Shown: piece after piece, positions 21,031-28,498 of the stretch
How positions within the stretch are numbered: position 1 is the first letter of the stretch
How the letters are laid out: every line of letters begins with the position of its first letter
From: Candidatus Saccharibacteria bacterium
GTDB lineage: Bacteria > Patescibacteriota > Saccharimonadia > CAILAD01 > BJGX01
Assembly (NCBI GenBank): GCA_016191105.1
Contig: JACPPH010000006.1
Coordinates: 1-32,669 of the forward strand
DNA length: 32,669 nucleotides
Direction of reading: 5' to 3'
Program-made: the position numbers and the translations under genes
Notes under the pieces: model-generated
Told to the model about the DNA's origin: nothing
What the model saw: only the letters and a program-made list of their open reading frames with translations
Database searches by the model: none

Positions 21031-21567
21031 ATGGATATAACCTACAGCAAAAAAGACGGGTTTAAGGTGGCGACTAAGCATTTTTCGGGCGTTTTGGATC
21101 CAACCGAAAACCCAAGCAAACTAAAAGATCTGGTTTTGTTGAGTACTGGGTTGGATCAAGCTAAGCCGGAGGGGACAGTCTTTGATAGTCCAGGCGAGTA
21201 CGAGGTGCAGGGCTGCATGATTGATGGCATAGATCTAGGAGACGGCAAAACCGGCTACGCTCTAGAGGTTGATGGCTTAAGAACCGGCTACATCCCGGCG
21301 GGTGTGGAGTCGCTCAACGACAAGCAGATTGAAGTTTACGACTCGCTAGACATACTGATACTGCCGGTAGTCGGCGAGAAGGCCGAGGCCACCAACAAGA
21401 TTATTGGCCAATTTGAACCGAGAGTTATCATTCCTTACGACTACGATTCGAAGCAGTTTGAACTGCTAGGTGCCGAATTTGGCGGCGAAGTTCAGAAAAC
21501 CGAGCGCTTCAAGGTTAACGCCAAGGATCTAGACGTCGAAAAGCAGGTGTTAGTAGCTATAAAATAG
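21031..21567 (+). CDS. Metallo-beta-lactamase-like fold protein (COG2220-like), degenerate
   Basis: 178 residues. The pattern of strands and FDSPGEYEVQGCMIDGI (about 50-66), LDILILPVVG (about 110) and EPRVIIPYDY (about 135) match small MBL-fold proteins common in CPR genomes. The HxHxDH metal motif of true hydrolases is absent, so catalysis is doubtful. TATAAT at 21018-21023 lies 7 bases before ATG 21031, giving a leaderless mRNA; the longer frame from 20971 crosses the promoter and is rejected. Monocistronic, followed by structured element copy D. Confidence 0.7.
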   Translation: MDITYSKKDGFKVATKHFSGVLDPTENPSKLKDLVLLSTGLDQAKPEGTVFDSPGEYEVQGCMIDGIDLGDGKTGYALEVDGLRTGYIPAGVESLNDKQIEVYDSLDILILPVVGEKAEATNKIIGQFEPRVIIPYDYDSKQFELLGAEFGGEVQKTERFKVNAKDLDVEKQVLVAIK

Positions 21568-21569
21568 TG

Positions 21570-22030
21570 TTTTACTATTTCAAGCGACTTTTCTGGCCGT
21601 CGAAAGATCAGAAAGCAAAAGCTGGTCGAGTGTTTATGTTCGAGCACGAATGCCGTCTCTGTCGCAGAACAGAAAACGAGACTAGCTTTTGTGTTTCTAG
21701 ATCTAAGTATAGGCCAGCAATTTTGCTTCTTTGATTGTGCAAAGAAGTGCCGGCCGCATAGGCCATAGATTTATAAGGGTTCCACCCTTCGGGCGACTAC
21801 CTTTTGTCTTGGCAAAAGGTAGAAAAACCGCTCGGCATGGACGCAATCAAGCAGTCTTCAGACAGACTTAACTCCGGGTTCTGCGGAACTCGTCTCGATG
21901 ATACCATCCGGACTCAAACAGTCCTCGAGCTCCAAGCATCAAATCTATCTTCACTTGCTGATTGCTTTAATGACGGAGAGAAAGCTCATATTCGGAATCA
22001 AAAAAAGAGGCCTTTTAAGCCTCTTTTTTT
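21570..22030 (+). ncRNA. Structured non-coding element, copy D
   Basis: The 450 bases between the MBL-like gene and rpmB. 21590-21755 aligns along its length with copy A (1282-1445), including the near-identical block 21639-21676. Its outer stem CAAAAGCTGGTC/GACTAGCTTTTG (around 21617-21691) has a diverged counterpart in A that still pairs. 21740s: CTTCTTTG/CAAAGAAG hairpin. 21783-21830 matches copy C (CACCC-GGG then CTACCTTTTG/CAAAAGGTAG). 21950-21980 keeps TTGCTGAT and ACGG of the 3' block. It ends at the terminator 22000-22030. TATAAA at 21552 could be a -10 box. Short ORFs across it are not conserved. Confidence 0.6.
22000..22030. terminator. Bidirectional terminator between copy D and rpmB
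   Basis: AAAAAAGAGGC/GCCTCTTTTTT, perfect 11 bp, with T-runs on both strands. It overlaps the last codons of rpmB. Confidence 0.9.
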
Positions 22031-22260
22031 GCTACTTTGGCGCTTCGCTGGCCAGCGGACTCGGTTTCGAGCTGACGCTCATACTTTTTGAGCGTGCGGA
22101 TCGTGCTAGCAGCTAACTTAAGACGAACCTTTTGGCCATCGATGACCAAGGTTTTAGTTTGCAAGTTGGGCTTCCAGGCGCGGTTAGTAGCCCGCATGGA
22201 GTGACTAACGTTGTGGCCATACATCTTGCCCTTACCTGTAATGTCGCATTTTTGAGCCAT
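22015..22260 (-). CDS. rpmB: 50S ribosomal protein L28
   Basis: 81 residues. [23 protein letters not shown]...FKPNLQ-type N-terminus (here [29 protein letters not shown]) is the L28 signature. The usual zinc Cys of some L28 are reduced to one. It is monocistronic, with its own promoter at 22270-22298, and its stop lies inside the terminator hairpin. The extension after residue 62 is Lys/Glu/Ala-rich. Confidence 0.95.
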   Translation of the reverse strand: MAQKCDITGKGKMYGHNVSHSMRATNRAWKPNLQTKTLVIDGQKVRLKLAASTIRTLKKYERQLETESAGQRSAKVAKKEA

Positions 22261-22269
22261 AATTTACCC

Positions 22270-22298
22270 AGTTTAACAGATTCAGTTAAAACTTTCAA
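22270..22298 (-). promoter_or_regulatory. Promoter of rpmB
   Basis: Minus strand TTGAAA (22298-22293), 17-base spacer, TAAACT (22275-22270), 10 bases before the ATG. Confidence 0.7.
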
Positions 22299-22304
22299 GC
22301 CCTA

Positions 22305-22334
22305 TTGTTGTACCCAACTAAAAAATAATATAAA
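22305..22334 (+). promoter_or_regulatory. Promoter of the first MPDP protein
   Basis: TTGTTG (22305-22310), 18-base spacer, TATAAA (22329-22334). Just downstream is AAACATAACAATAA, nearly the same as AAACATAACAGTAA in front of the paralogue at 25975. Confidence 0.55.
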
Positions 22335-22370
22335 CTAAACATAACAATAAATAAATCAGGTTATTTAAGT

Positions 22371-23303
22371 ATGCCAGATCCATTTGAAGCACCAAAGCTA
22401 GGTACCGACAGCGCGGCGGAAGAACCCAAAACCAACACTGAGGGCGTATCGACATCCGATCCTACTCCCAATCATGACGCTTTTGATTCTGTCCATGATA
22501 AGCGTTGGGATCACAATAAGGCAGAAGACATAGCCTGGGCACTACACAAAGAGCAAAGGCCAATATGGGGGGGGAGGGGAGTTGGTAATCCACTCCAGGA
22601 GAGCCTAAAAAGTATTTCCAAAAATCAGGGCTATCTAAAATATGATGAAGAACGTGTAGCAGATTTCGCTTCTGGAAAAGTTCGGCACGGTTACGTAAAT
22701 CCTGAACATAAAGGCACCGATCGTTATGAACAGGAGGAGGAGAGGCTAAAACAGTTAGAAATCACTGAAGCCCAAAAGGAAGTCGACAAATCTCGTCAGC
22801 GGATTGAGCGTAGTGAGGACATGATAGCAGAGCGGGAAGAATCGGCCGAAACCATTTATGATATCAATCCAGATTATTTTGCCAGCATTGGCACCAGGGA
22901 ATTTGTCAAAGTAATCGAGCGGGTAGATGATCAAAGGCGAGAGATACGCGAAATTGAAGGAGTATATCATGAGGGGAAGGCTACGAAAGATTGGCTACGA
23001 GATTCTTGCATTGAAGAGAAACAGTTACCAGGCTTTCATGAACTTCAAACCAGAATAGCGGATATGGCACTTACACGTGAGGAACGAGTCTCACTTAGAC
23101 AAGCGGCAGTAGATGCAAACGAGCCGTATTACGAGAAGACACCCAAAGAAATCAATGAAAGCTATATGAGCATCATAGACGGCCAGTTGTCAAAGTTAGA
23201 AAAGACCGCCCAAGAGCAAGAGGCCAAGTTAGAGGCACTATTAGATAAATATCGAGCTAAAGGTAGCTCGGACGACGCACGTCTTGAGCACGAAGCAGAT
23301 TAG
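22371..23303 (+). CDS. MPDP-family coiled-coil protein, large paralogue
   Basis: 310 residues, highly charged, soluble, no signal peptide. An unstructured N-terminus (MPDPFEAPK...) leads to a conserved segment W-xx-KAE-x-IAWAL-xx-EQRP (about 44-63), then alternating Glu/Arg helices, the shared motif YDINPDYFASIGTREFVK (about 164-181), and a C-terminal coiled coil (about 265-300). The protein at 25975 has the same order of motifs, so the two are paralogues. I know no family for them. Ribosome binding is weak (AGG 14 bases upstream). Neighbours are rpmB (divergent) and the M50 protease, without clear functional link. Confidence 0.75.
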   Translation: MPDPFEAPKLGTDSAAEEPKTNTEGVSTSDPTPNHDAFDSVHDKRWDHNKAEDIAWALHKEQRPIWGGRGVGNPLQESLKSISKNQGYLKYDEERVADFASGKVRHGYVNPEHKGTDRYEQEEERLKQLEITEAQKEVDKSRQRIERSEDMIAEREESAETIYDINPDYFASIGTREFVKVIERVDDQRREIREIEGVYHEGKATKDWLRDSCIEEKQLPGFHELQTRIADMALTREERVSLRQAAVDANEPYYEKTPKEINESYMSIIDGQLSKLEKTAQEQEAKLEALLDKYRAKGSSDDARLEHEAD

Positions 23304-23335
23304 TACTCGCTAGAAAATTACGATATCATAGAGCT

Positions 23336-23971
23336 ATGGATTTGGCTTATACCATTATTGGCTATGTAATTATCTTGGTGGTGGTGATCACCGTGCACGA
23401 GTTTTGCCACGCTTGGGCCGGGCATATGCTAGGCGATGTTACGGCCAAGGCCCACGGACGGCTTACCCTTAACCCAATGGCTCACATCGATCCATTTATG
23501 ACTTTGATTCTACCAGTCGCCCTGATTCTACTGGGCAGCCCGGTGGTATTTGGGGCTGCCAAACCAGTGCCCTTTAACCCTTACGCTGTGCGACATGGCA
23601 AATGGGGGGCGGCACTGGTAGCTTTGGCTGGGCCTATGAGCAACCTAGCCATGGCTGCATTTGTAGCCCTGTATCTTAGAATTCTACCGATTCAGGGTAT
23701 TCCTGGTCAGTTTTTGCTGCAGTTTGTGCTGATTAACATAGCCTTCTTTATATTCAATATGATCCCGTTCCCACCGCTCGATGGCAGTAGGGTGCTGTAC
23801 GCAGTTTTGCCACCGGGGGCTACCGATGTCATGGACAAGATCGAGCAGTATGGTTTGATTGGGGTGTTTGTCTTTTTGTTGATATTTTACAGATTCTTGG
23901 CGCCGGTAATGGCCACTGCTGTATCTGGCATGGCTAGCTTTTTGCTGGGCCAGCCAGTTGTCCTAACTTAA
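23336..23971 (+). CDS. Site-2 protease family (M50) membrane peptidase
   Basis: 211 residues, about five to six membrane helices. Zinc motif VHEFCHAWAGH (HExxH, about residues 21-31) and the second metal ligand in NMIPFPPLDGSRVL (about 141-154, NxxPxPPLDG). The short form without a PDZ domain is the YwhC/Rip3-less group widespread in CPR. It may cleave membrane-bound regulators. TATCAT at 23324-23329 lies 6 bases before ATG 23336, so it is probably leaderless. Confidence 0.92.
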   Translation: MDLAYTIIGYVIILVVVITVHEFCHAWAGHMLGDVTAKAHGRLTLNPMAHIDPFMTLILPVALILLGSPVVFGAAKPVPFNPYAVRHGKWGAALVALAGPMSNLAMAAFVALYLRILPIQGIPGQFLLQFVLINIAFFIFNMIPFPPLDGSRVLYAVLPPGATDVMDKIEQYGLIGVFVFLLIFYRFLAPVMATAVSGMASFLLGQPVVLT

Positions 23972-23986
23972 GCTTAAGCCTATAAT
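23958..23986 (+). promoter_or_regulatory. Promoter reading into the 240-base gap before the asparaginase
   Basis: TTGTCC (23958-23963), 17-base spacer, TATAAT (23981-23986), located at the very end of the M50 gene. Confidence 0.65.
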
Positions 23987-23988
23987 AG

Positions 23989-24125
23989 TAGGTGAGCTCT
24001 ATGGCGCTCGGTGTGCCACGCAACTTTTTCTGGTTATATTTTCGCAATGGGAATTCAAGATTGTCTTTGGCAGAATGCCTTGGTACTGAGAATACCCACC
24101 TAATTTTTTGCGGGAAGAGTTGCGT
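23989..24125 (+). ncRNA. Possible small RNA or leader with two alternative folds
   Basis: Downstream of the promoter at 23958-23986. TAGGTG (23989-23994) can pair with CACCTA (24097-24102), followed by six T, like a small RNA with a terminator. ACGCAACT (24018-24025) is perfectly complementary to AGTTGCGT (24118-24125), beyond that T-run, so a second fold exists. No ORF covers it. The expected start near 23993 would remove part of the first stem, which lowers my confidence. Confidence 0.35.
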
Positions 24126-24174
24126 AAAATGGCTACCGGCGTTTGTGGAGTGAGATCATATACTGTTATTCGAT

Positions 24175-24199
24175 AATCCCGGACTTTGTCCGGGATTTT
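24175..24199 (+). terminator. Terminator before the asparaginase gene
   Basis: AATCCCGGAC/GTCCGGGATT with a 3-base loop and T-run. The T-run runs into the extended -10 (TGTTATAAT, 24199-24207) of the next gene. Confidence 0.85.
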
Positions 24200-24213
24200 G
24201 TTATAATAAAACT

Positions 24214-25296
24214 ATGAAAAAACGTGTAGAGATTATTCTTACCGGCGGCACGATTGCTGGCAATGTTGCCAAAAGGGAGAACTCGCTCAACACCAAGTCG
24301 GATCCGAATAGCTTCTTGGCAATTTTAGACAGTGCGTCTGAAATTGTTAGCAAAACCTGGCATGTCGAGATAGAGCGTTCAATTACAGAGCTTTTTAATA
24401 AGGACAGTTCTAATATTAATCCAAGTGATTGGGCTCGACTTGTTGATGCAGTAGTTGAAAAGTATGACCACGCAGACGCCTTTATAATTCTGCACGGCAC
24501 AAACACAATGGGCTACACCGCAGCAGCGCTGTCGTTCGCACTTGGCAACATCGATAAACCGGTAATATTTACTGGCGCACAGGTTCCACTGGGTTATTTG
24601 GGCAGTGATGCCACCACTAATATTGTTAATTCATTGCGCATGGCAGTCTGGGCCCACCACGATGTTAAAGGCGTTATGGCAGTATTTGGGAGTAAGATTA
24701 TCACGGGCACCAGAGTAAAGAAGGGTACTGACTTTGATTACGATCCATTTAGCTCGTTCCAATCAGGAACCCTAGGTCAGATTGGTCGCTTTATGAAGAT
24801 CGATGAGTCTTCTCTGCAAAAACACAACTCCTATCTGTCTAGGTACAAACCTCTGGCAGAAACTGCCAAGGATTTAGATATCAAGAAGGACTTTGATTGC
24901 AAAGATCTAATTTCGCTAACTGAGTTTCCTGGCATGTCGCCTGAATTTATAAAATCCCTCGCCGACTCAGGAGCTAAAGGCTTCGTGCTCCGCTCATTCG
25001 GCGCAGGCGATCCAAACGAGCATTTATTTGAAGGCTTTGAGTATCTAAAAGAAAAGCAAATCCCTATAGTAGTTACCACACAGGCGCCATGAGGACTATC
25101 TAACTTCCAGGTTAATGAGACCGGCCAATACATTAAGGAACACGACCTAGCAATTCCAGCACACGACATGAGCATAGAGGCTATGACCACCAAGCTAGCT
25201 TGGCTCTTGGGTCAAGGACTAGATTACGAAGCTGTTAAGTCGAAAATGGTTGAAGACCTGCACGGCGAGATTAGTGTTGGTAGCGAGTTAATTTAA
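24214..25296 (+). pseudogene. L-asparaginase / GatD-type amidohydrolase interrupted by an in-frame TGA
   Basis: The family hydrolyses L-asparagine or similar amides. Motifs: LTGGTIAG (about 9-16) with the first catalytic Thr, LHGTNTMGYTAAALSF (about 94-109) with the second, and TGAQVPLG (about 118). The frame reaches IVVTTQAP at residue 292, then TGA (25090-25092), and continues in frame with GLSNFQVNETGQYI... for 67 more codons to TAA at 25296, which completes the family's C-terminal domain. A single base change (from GGA, CGA or TGG) would explain it. Overlapping ATGA/GTGA gene ends elsewhere here show TGA is a normal stop. Leaderless start after TGTTATAAT. It may be a young pseudogene, an error, or read through. 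Confidence 0.85.
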
Positions 25297-25298
25297 AC

Positions 25299-25838
25299 TT
25301 ACAGCTTAAACAGCTTTTTATAAGCTGCTGACTCATCGAGCTGAGTTGCTACTATCAGGCGCAACTGATCTTTTTCGAGACAAAACTGTTTGCGCAGACC
25401 ATTTATTAGCTTAGTTGGATTGTAGGGTAGCAGCCACAGCCCCTTGGTGTAGTTAACAAAGCCAACCCGCTTTAAGGTGAGTATAAGCTGATTACGAGTA
25501 GCTTTTTCGTTTTCGGGTATATCGAAGGTTACTAAGTACCAGCGGCCATCCCAGCGACGGTTAATTGAATCTTGGGTTATCACATAGCTTTCAAGTCGCT
25601 TCTGACCCTTGGCGTTGATCTTATATACGTGCTCGCCATCGAGAACACCAACACTTACATAGCCCTGTTTGGCCAGCAGGGCGCAGGTGTCAATCAGCCG
25701 GCGACGAGCATTGGTGCTGCCAACTGAAAATAGCTCCAGCAATGCTTTGGAGCTAGTAATTTCAGATTGTACTGCGACCTTTCGGGTCGAGATAAACCTT
25801 AGTACCTCACGGGTTTTATTGAGTTGCCTTGCACACAT
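25299..25838 (-). CDS. PaaX-like regulator with Cas2-like C-terminal domain
   Basis: 179 residues. N-terminal winged helix (about 5-70) and a C-terminal ferredoxin-like domain from RWDGRWYLVTFDIPENEKATRNQL (about 92 onward) to GLWLLPYN. The VTFDIPE strand resembles Cas2, and such proteins are often annotated Cas2, but no cas1, other cas gene or CRISPR array is here, so I read it as a PaaX-type DNA-binding protein. It converges with the asparaginase gene with 2 bases between the stops, and is divergent from the small MPDP paralogue. Targets unknown. Confidence 0.75.
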   Translation of the reverse strand: MCARQLNKTREVLRFISTRKVAVQSEITSSKALLELFSVGSTNARRRLIDTCALLAKQGYVSVGVLDGEHVYKINAKGQKRLESYVITQDSINRRWDGRWYLVTFDIPENEKATRNQLILTLKRVGFVNYTKGLWLLPYNPTKLINGLRKQFCLEKDQLRLIVATQLDESAAYKKLFKL

Positions 25839-25916
25839 AAATTACTTAACTATTGTGTCATAGCACCAACATTAAGTAAATAGCTTATGCTAACTTTTTT
25901 GCAGAATCATTTAAAT

Positions 25917-25945
25917 TTGACGAATTCCTCCGAGTAAAATAAGAT
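25917..25945 (+). promoter_or_regulatory. Promoter of the small MPDP paralogue
   Basis: TTGACG (25917-25922), 17-base spacer, TAAGAT (25940-25945), giving a leader of about 23 bases with GAGGA as ribosome binding site. Confidence 0.65.
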
Positions 25946-25974
25946 AAACATAACAGTAATTTTGTGAGGAAACA

Positions 25975-26706
25975 GTGCCTGATCCATACGAAGTAAATAA
26001 ACCAAGCGATGCCAAACCCGCCGAAATCGGCAGCCCGCTTGATAGACCCGAAACGGCTACTCAATCATCTGAAGTGAAAGATGGTATTTCGACAGCCCCG
26101 CCACAAATAAAAGGTGAAGAGGGTCTTTGGAGTCCTGGTAAGGCCGAAACTATTGCCGGAGTTTTGTCTGTAGAAGACAAGAGGCCACATTCACCGCGTC
26201 CACCAGAACGTAGCAACACTTATCTTAGAGTTTCTAAAATGGTTGATAGACGCGGCATCAAAGCTGGAGCCAAAGAGTGGGTTCAAGAGGTTGCTGATGA
26301 ACAGTCTAAGTTGCCCGAAGAACTATACGATTCCAACCCGGAGCTATTTGCCGTCATGAAAACAGCTGAATTTATGAAGAGCCTTAGACGGCTTAGATCG
26401 TTGGAACAGAGGATTTTAGAGATAGAGCTGGAGATTGAGAAACTGGAGGCAAAAAAGGCAGAGTGCCAAGAGGCACTAGATAGAGGTAGTTTATCGTTCA
26501 GGAATTTTAACAGGGTAGCGGGGATTGGCAAAGATCCTAGAGACCAGCTGGAAGATCTACCATTAGACGAACCTCCAAGAAAAACTTTAGAGAAGGTTAG
26601 AGACGACTATGATAACCGAATTGAAGCCAAGCGAGAAGGGGATCTAAAAAACGCAAGAGATGCAAAACAAGCCTTTCTTGATAAACAAAAAAATAGAACT
26701 GAATAG
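25975..26706 (+). CDS. MPDP-family coiled-coil protein, small paralogue
   Basis: 243 residues from a GTG start with GAGGA 6 bases upstream. It shares with the protein at 22371: the start MPDP(Y/F)E, W-SPG-KAE-x-IAxxL-x-E-xx-RP (about 45-65), and YDSNPELFAVMKTAEFMK (about 119-136), then a coiled coil (about 140-170) and a charged C-terminus. Soluble, very acidic and basic by turns, no signal sequence. Family and function unknown. The 14-base AAACATAACARTAA sequence in front is shared too, so the duplication included the promoter region. Confidence 0.75.
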   Translation: MPDPYEVNKPSDAKPAEIGSPLDRPETATQSSEVKDGISTAPPQIKGEEGLWSPGKAETIAGVLSVEDKRPHSPRPPERSNTYLRVSKMVDRRGIKAGAKEWVQEVADEQSKLPEELYDSNPELFAVMKTAEFMKSLRRLRSLEQRILEIELEIEKLEAKKAECQEALDRGSLSFRNFNRVAGIGKDPRDQLEDLPLDEPPRKTLEKVRDDYDNRIEAKREGDLKNARDAKQAFLDKQKNRTE

Positions 26707-26801
26707 GCTTTGTCTAGTTGGTGACAGGACAGCGCTCGAACTGCATTCGGGCTAACCTGCCCGCTGACTACGTCAGCTCTTTCGCAGGTTTAAAACTATC
26801 T

Positions 26802-26836
26802 CTAACCAGTCGAGAAAGCCCAATGGACTCTCTCGA
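26802..26836 (-). terminator. Hairpin downstream of tRNA-Pro
   Basis: CCAGTCGAGA/TCTCGACTGG, a perfect 10-bp stem, begins at the encoded CCA end on the minus strand. No T-run follows, so it may act in 3' processing. A further inverted repeat, AACCTGC/GCAGGTT, lies at about 26753-26793. Confidence 0.5.
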
Positions 26837-26837
26837 C

Positions 26838-26913
26838 TGGTCGGGGTGACAGGACTTGAACCTGCGACCTCACGGCCCCCAGCCGTACGCGCTACCAACT
26901 GCGCCACACCCCG
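26838..26913 (-). tRNA. tRNA-Pro (GGG)
   Basis: Minus strand acceptor CGGGGTG/CACCCCG, D-arm GGCGCAGTTGGTAGCGC, anticodon arm ACGGC-TGGGGGC-CGT giving GGG, T-arm GCAGGTTCAAGTCCTGT, encoded CCA at 26840-26838. Confidence 0.93.
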
Positions 26914-27071
26914 GCGTCAAGCAATTACTACTGTTGACATGTATTGTAGGCAAATACATTGTAACATCCGTAAGCTGTTTTCCTCTTCGGCCAAAACCAT
27001 TCCCACTTTTGGCCGTAATGTTGGTGATTATATCAAATAGAGCGACTGTCGTCATGGCAATTCCCTCATGC

Positions 27072-27100
27072 TTTACATTGGGCGACGTAGACTCTAAGTT
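27072..27100 (+). promoter_or_regulatory. Promoter of the 51-residue membrane protein
   Basis: TTTACA (27072-27077), 17-base spacer, TAAGTT (27095-27100), 7 bases before ATG 27108. Confidence 0.5.
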
Positions 27101-27107
27101 GGTAGCA

Positions 27108-27263
27108 ATGAGTAATAAGGCGAAGTTTGGGATATTAGCAATTATTTTGGGTGGCTACGTTTGGTATTTGGGCACTATGAACACGATCGTTAGCAACCAA
27201 CTATTGCAGCTGCGAAACGTATATGGCAACATAGACAAAATTGCCGCTCAGACAGTTAAATAG
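27108..27263 (+). CDS. Small single-pass membrane protein
   Basis: 51 residues: MSNKAKFG, then one membrane helix (about 7-25, ILAIILGGYVWYLGTM), then a polar tail with NQLLQLRNVYGNIDKIAAQ. A longer frame from 26856 runs through tRNA-Pro, so I use the ATG at 27108, which sits 7 bases after a promoter -10 box and would be leaderless. It lies 30 bases before the HIT gene, which has its own promoter. Function unknown. Confidence 0.5.
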   Translation: MSNKAKFGILAIILGGYVWYLGTMNTIVSNQLLQLRNVYGNIDKIAAQTVK

Positions 27264-27293
27264 TTGAAAGCCAAAATGCTATACTAGTTGAAT

Positions 27294-27710
27294 ATGGCCG
27301 AGTCGGTATACACCAAGGTTAGAAAAGGCGAGTTGCCAGGCGAGATTATCTATCAAGATGAGATTTGTTTTGCAATTTTGTCGATCCAGCCCAATAATCC
27401 GGGGCATACGCTTGTAATTCCAACCGAAGAAGTTGAACAGTGGATACTCTTGGATAAACCTACGCTTAATCATTGCGTCGATGTGGCTCAAGCCATAGCC
27501 AAGGTTCAGGCAAGAGTCTATAAACCGGTACGGGTTGTGCTAACTATTGCCGGGTTAGATGTCGATCATGCACATATTCACATCTTCCCGGTCTATAAAC
27601 CTGGCGAGGCCGACCACTCGGCTGCTAAAGACACCAGTCCACAAGAGATGGCTGTCGAGGCCGATAAGCTAAGAGCAGTAATTGCAAAACAAGGCGGTCT
27701 TAAGCTGTGA
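27294..27710 (+). CDS. HIT-family protein (histidine-triad nucleotide hydrolase)
   Basis: 138 residues. The histidine triad appears as HAHIHIFPV (about 90-98, HxHxHxx), and the N-terminal ..VRKGELPGEIIYQDE...NPGHTLVIP is typical of the Hint/HIT group, which hydrolyses AMP- or other nucleoside phosphoramidates. TATACT at 27280-27285 lies 8 bases before ATG 27294, so I prefer this over the in-frame TTG at 27288. Its TGA overlaps the GTG start of uppP. Confidence 0.92.
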   Translation: MAESVYTKVRKGELPGEIIYQDEICFAILSIQPNNPGHTLVIPTEEVEQWILLDKPTLNHCVDVAQAIAKVQARVYKPVRVVLTIAGLDVDHAHIHIFPVYKPGEADHSAAKDTSPQEMAVEADKLRAVIAKQGGLKL

Positions 27711-28498
27711 ATCTGCTTATTGTAATTGTGCTCTCGGTGACCCAGGGCGTAACGGAGTTTTTGCCAATCAGCAGCTCGGCCCACTTGTTGCTCTTGCCCT
27801 GGCTGCTTAATTGGCCCGATCCGGGCCTGGCCTTTGATGCCGCCACCCATATTGGTACAGCTCTAGCACTGATAGTCTTCTTTTACAAAGATTTTTGGCG
27901 GCTATACAAAGAAAAGCAGCCGTTACTGTGGTACATACTGATTGCCTCAGTGCCAGCAGCAATCCTGGGTTTTATTGGTAGCGATCTGATTGATAAATAT
28001 CTTCATAAAAGCGCGGCCGCGCCCTTGATTGTGGGTATTGGTTTGATGTTTTTTGGTCTAGTGCTGTATGTCATAGACAAAACCGCAAAACTCGAAAAGA
28101 ATTTAGAAAAAATGAAACTCTCAGATAGCTTGATAATTGGCTTTGCCCAGGCTCTGGCGCTTATACCCGGCACCTCTCGCTCTGGCGTAACCATATCAGC
28201 TGGGTTGCTGTTGGGCTATTCGCGTGAAGAAGCCGCCAGATTTAGTTTCTTACTAGCAACTCCAATTTCTCTCGGAGCTGGGGCATATTCGTTACTAAGT
28301 ATTATCAAAGATCCAGCCGCTACTAGGAGTGAATCAATAACCCTAACCGTAGTCGGTATTGTAGTCTCATTTATGGTTGGTTTAGCTGTGATTAAGTGGC
28401 TGCTTGATTACCTACGCAAACACTCTATGCTAGTATTTGTAGTTTATCGGGTAATTATTGGCTTGGGAGTGGTAGTCATCTGGTTGGTGCGACGATGA
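27707..28498 (+). CDS. uppP: Undecaprenyl-diphosphatase
   Basis: 263 residues, about eight membrane helices. It recycles undecaprenyl pyrophosphate to the monophosphate carrier used for peptidoglycan and glycan export. BacA/UppP motifs: QGVTEFLPISSSAHLLL (about 10-26) and IPGTSRSGVTISAGLLLG (about 150-167). GTG start shares bases with the HIT stop; the stop TGA overlaps the rnhA ATG. The carrier links it to the WecA-like and sugar-phosphate transferase genes in this window. Confidence 0.96.
   Translation: MNLLIVIVLSVTQGVTEFLPISSSAHLLLLPWLLNWPDPGLAFDAATHIGTALALIVFFYKDFWRLYKEKQPLLWYILIASVPAAILGFIGSDLIDKYLHKSAAAPLIVGIGLMFFGLVLYVIDKTAKLEKNLEKMKLSDSLIIGFAQALALIPGTSRSGVTISAGLLLGYSREEAARFSFLLATPISLGAGAYSLLSIIKDPAATRSESITLTVVGIVVSFMVGLAVIKWLLDYLRKHSMLVFVVYRVIIGLGVVVIWLVRR

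Noticed and set aside
21804-22116. Plus-strand ORFs of 95 and 72 codons before rpmB
   Set aside because: They cross copy D and the terminator and run into the antisense of rpmB.
24214-25296. Alternative genetic code (UGA = Gly) for the whole genome
   Set aside because: TGA ends several genes at typical overlaps with the next start (18288-18290, 27708-27710, 28496-28498), and most genes contain no internal TGA.
25299-25838. CRISPR-Cas remnant (Cas2)
   Set aside because: The protein has an N-terminal winged helix as in PaaX, and no cas1, other cas gene or repeat array is present.
26707-26800. Second, degenerate tRNA beside tRNA-Pro (GGTGACAGGAC also occurs at 26720)
   Set aside because: Only the 11 bases match; no cloverleaf can be formed, and T-arm pairing fails.
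26846-27040. Plus-strand ORFs starting inside tRNA-Pro
   Set aside because: They read the antisense of the tRNA; only the part after 27108 has a promoter and a plausible protein.
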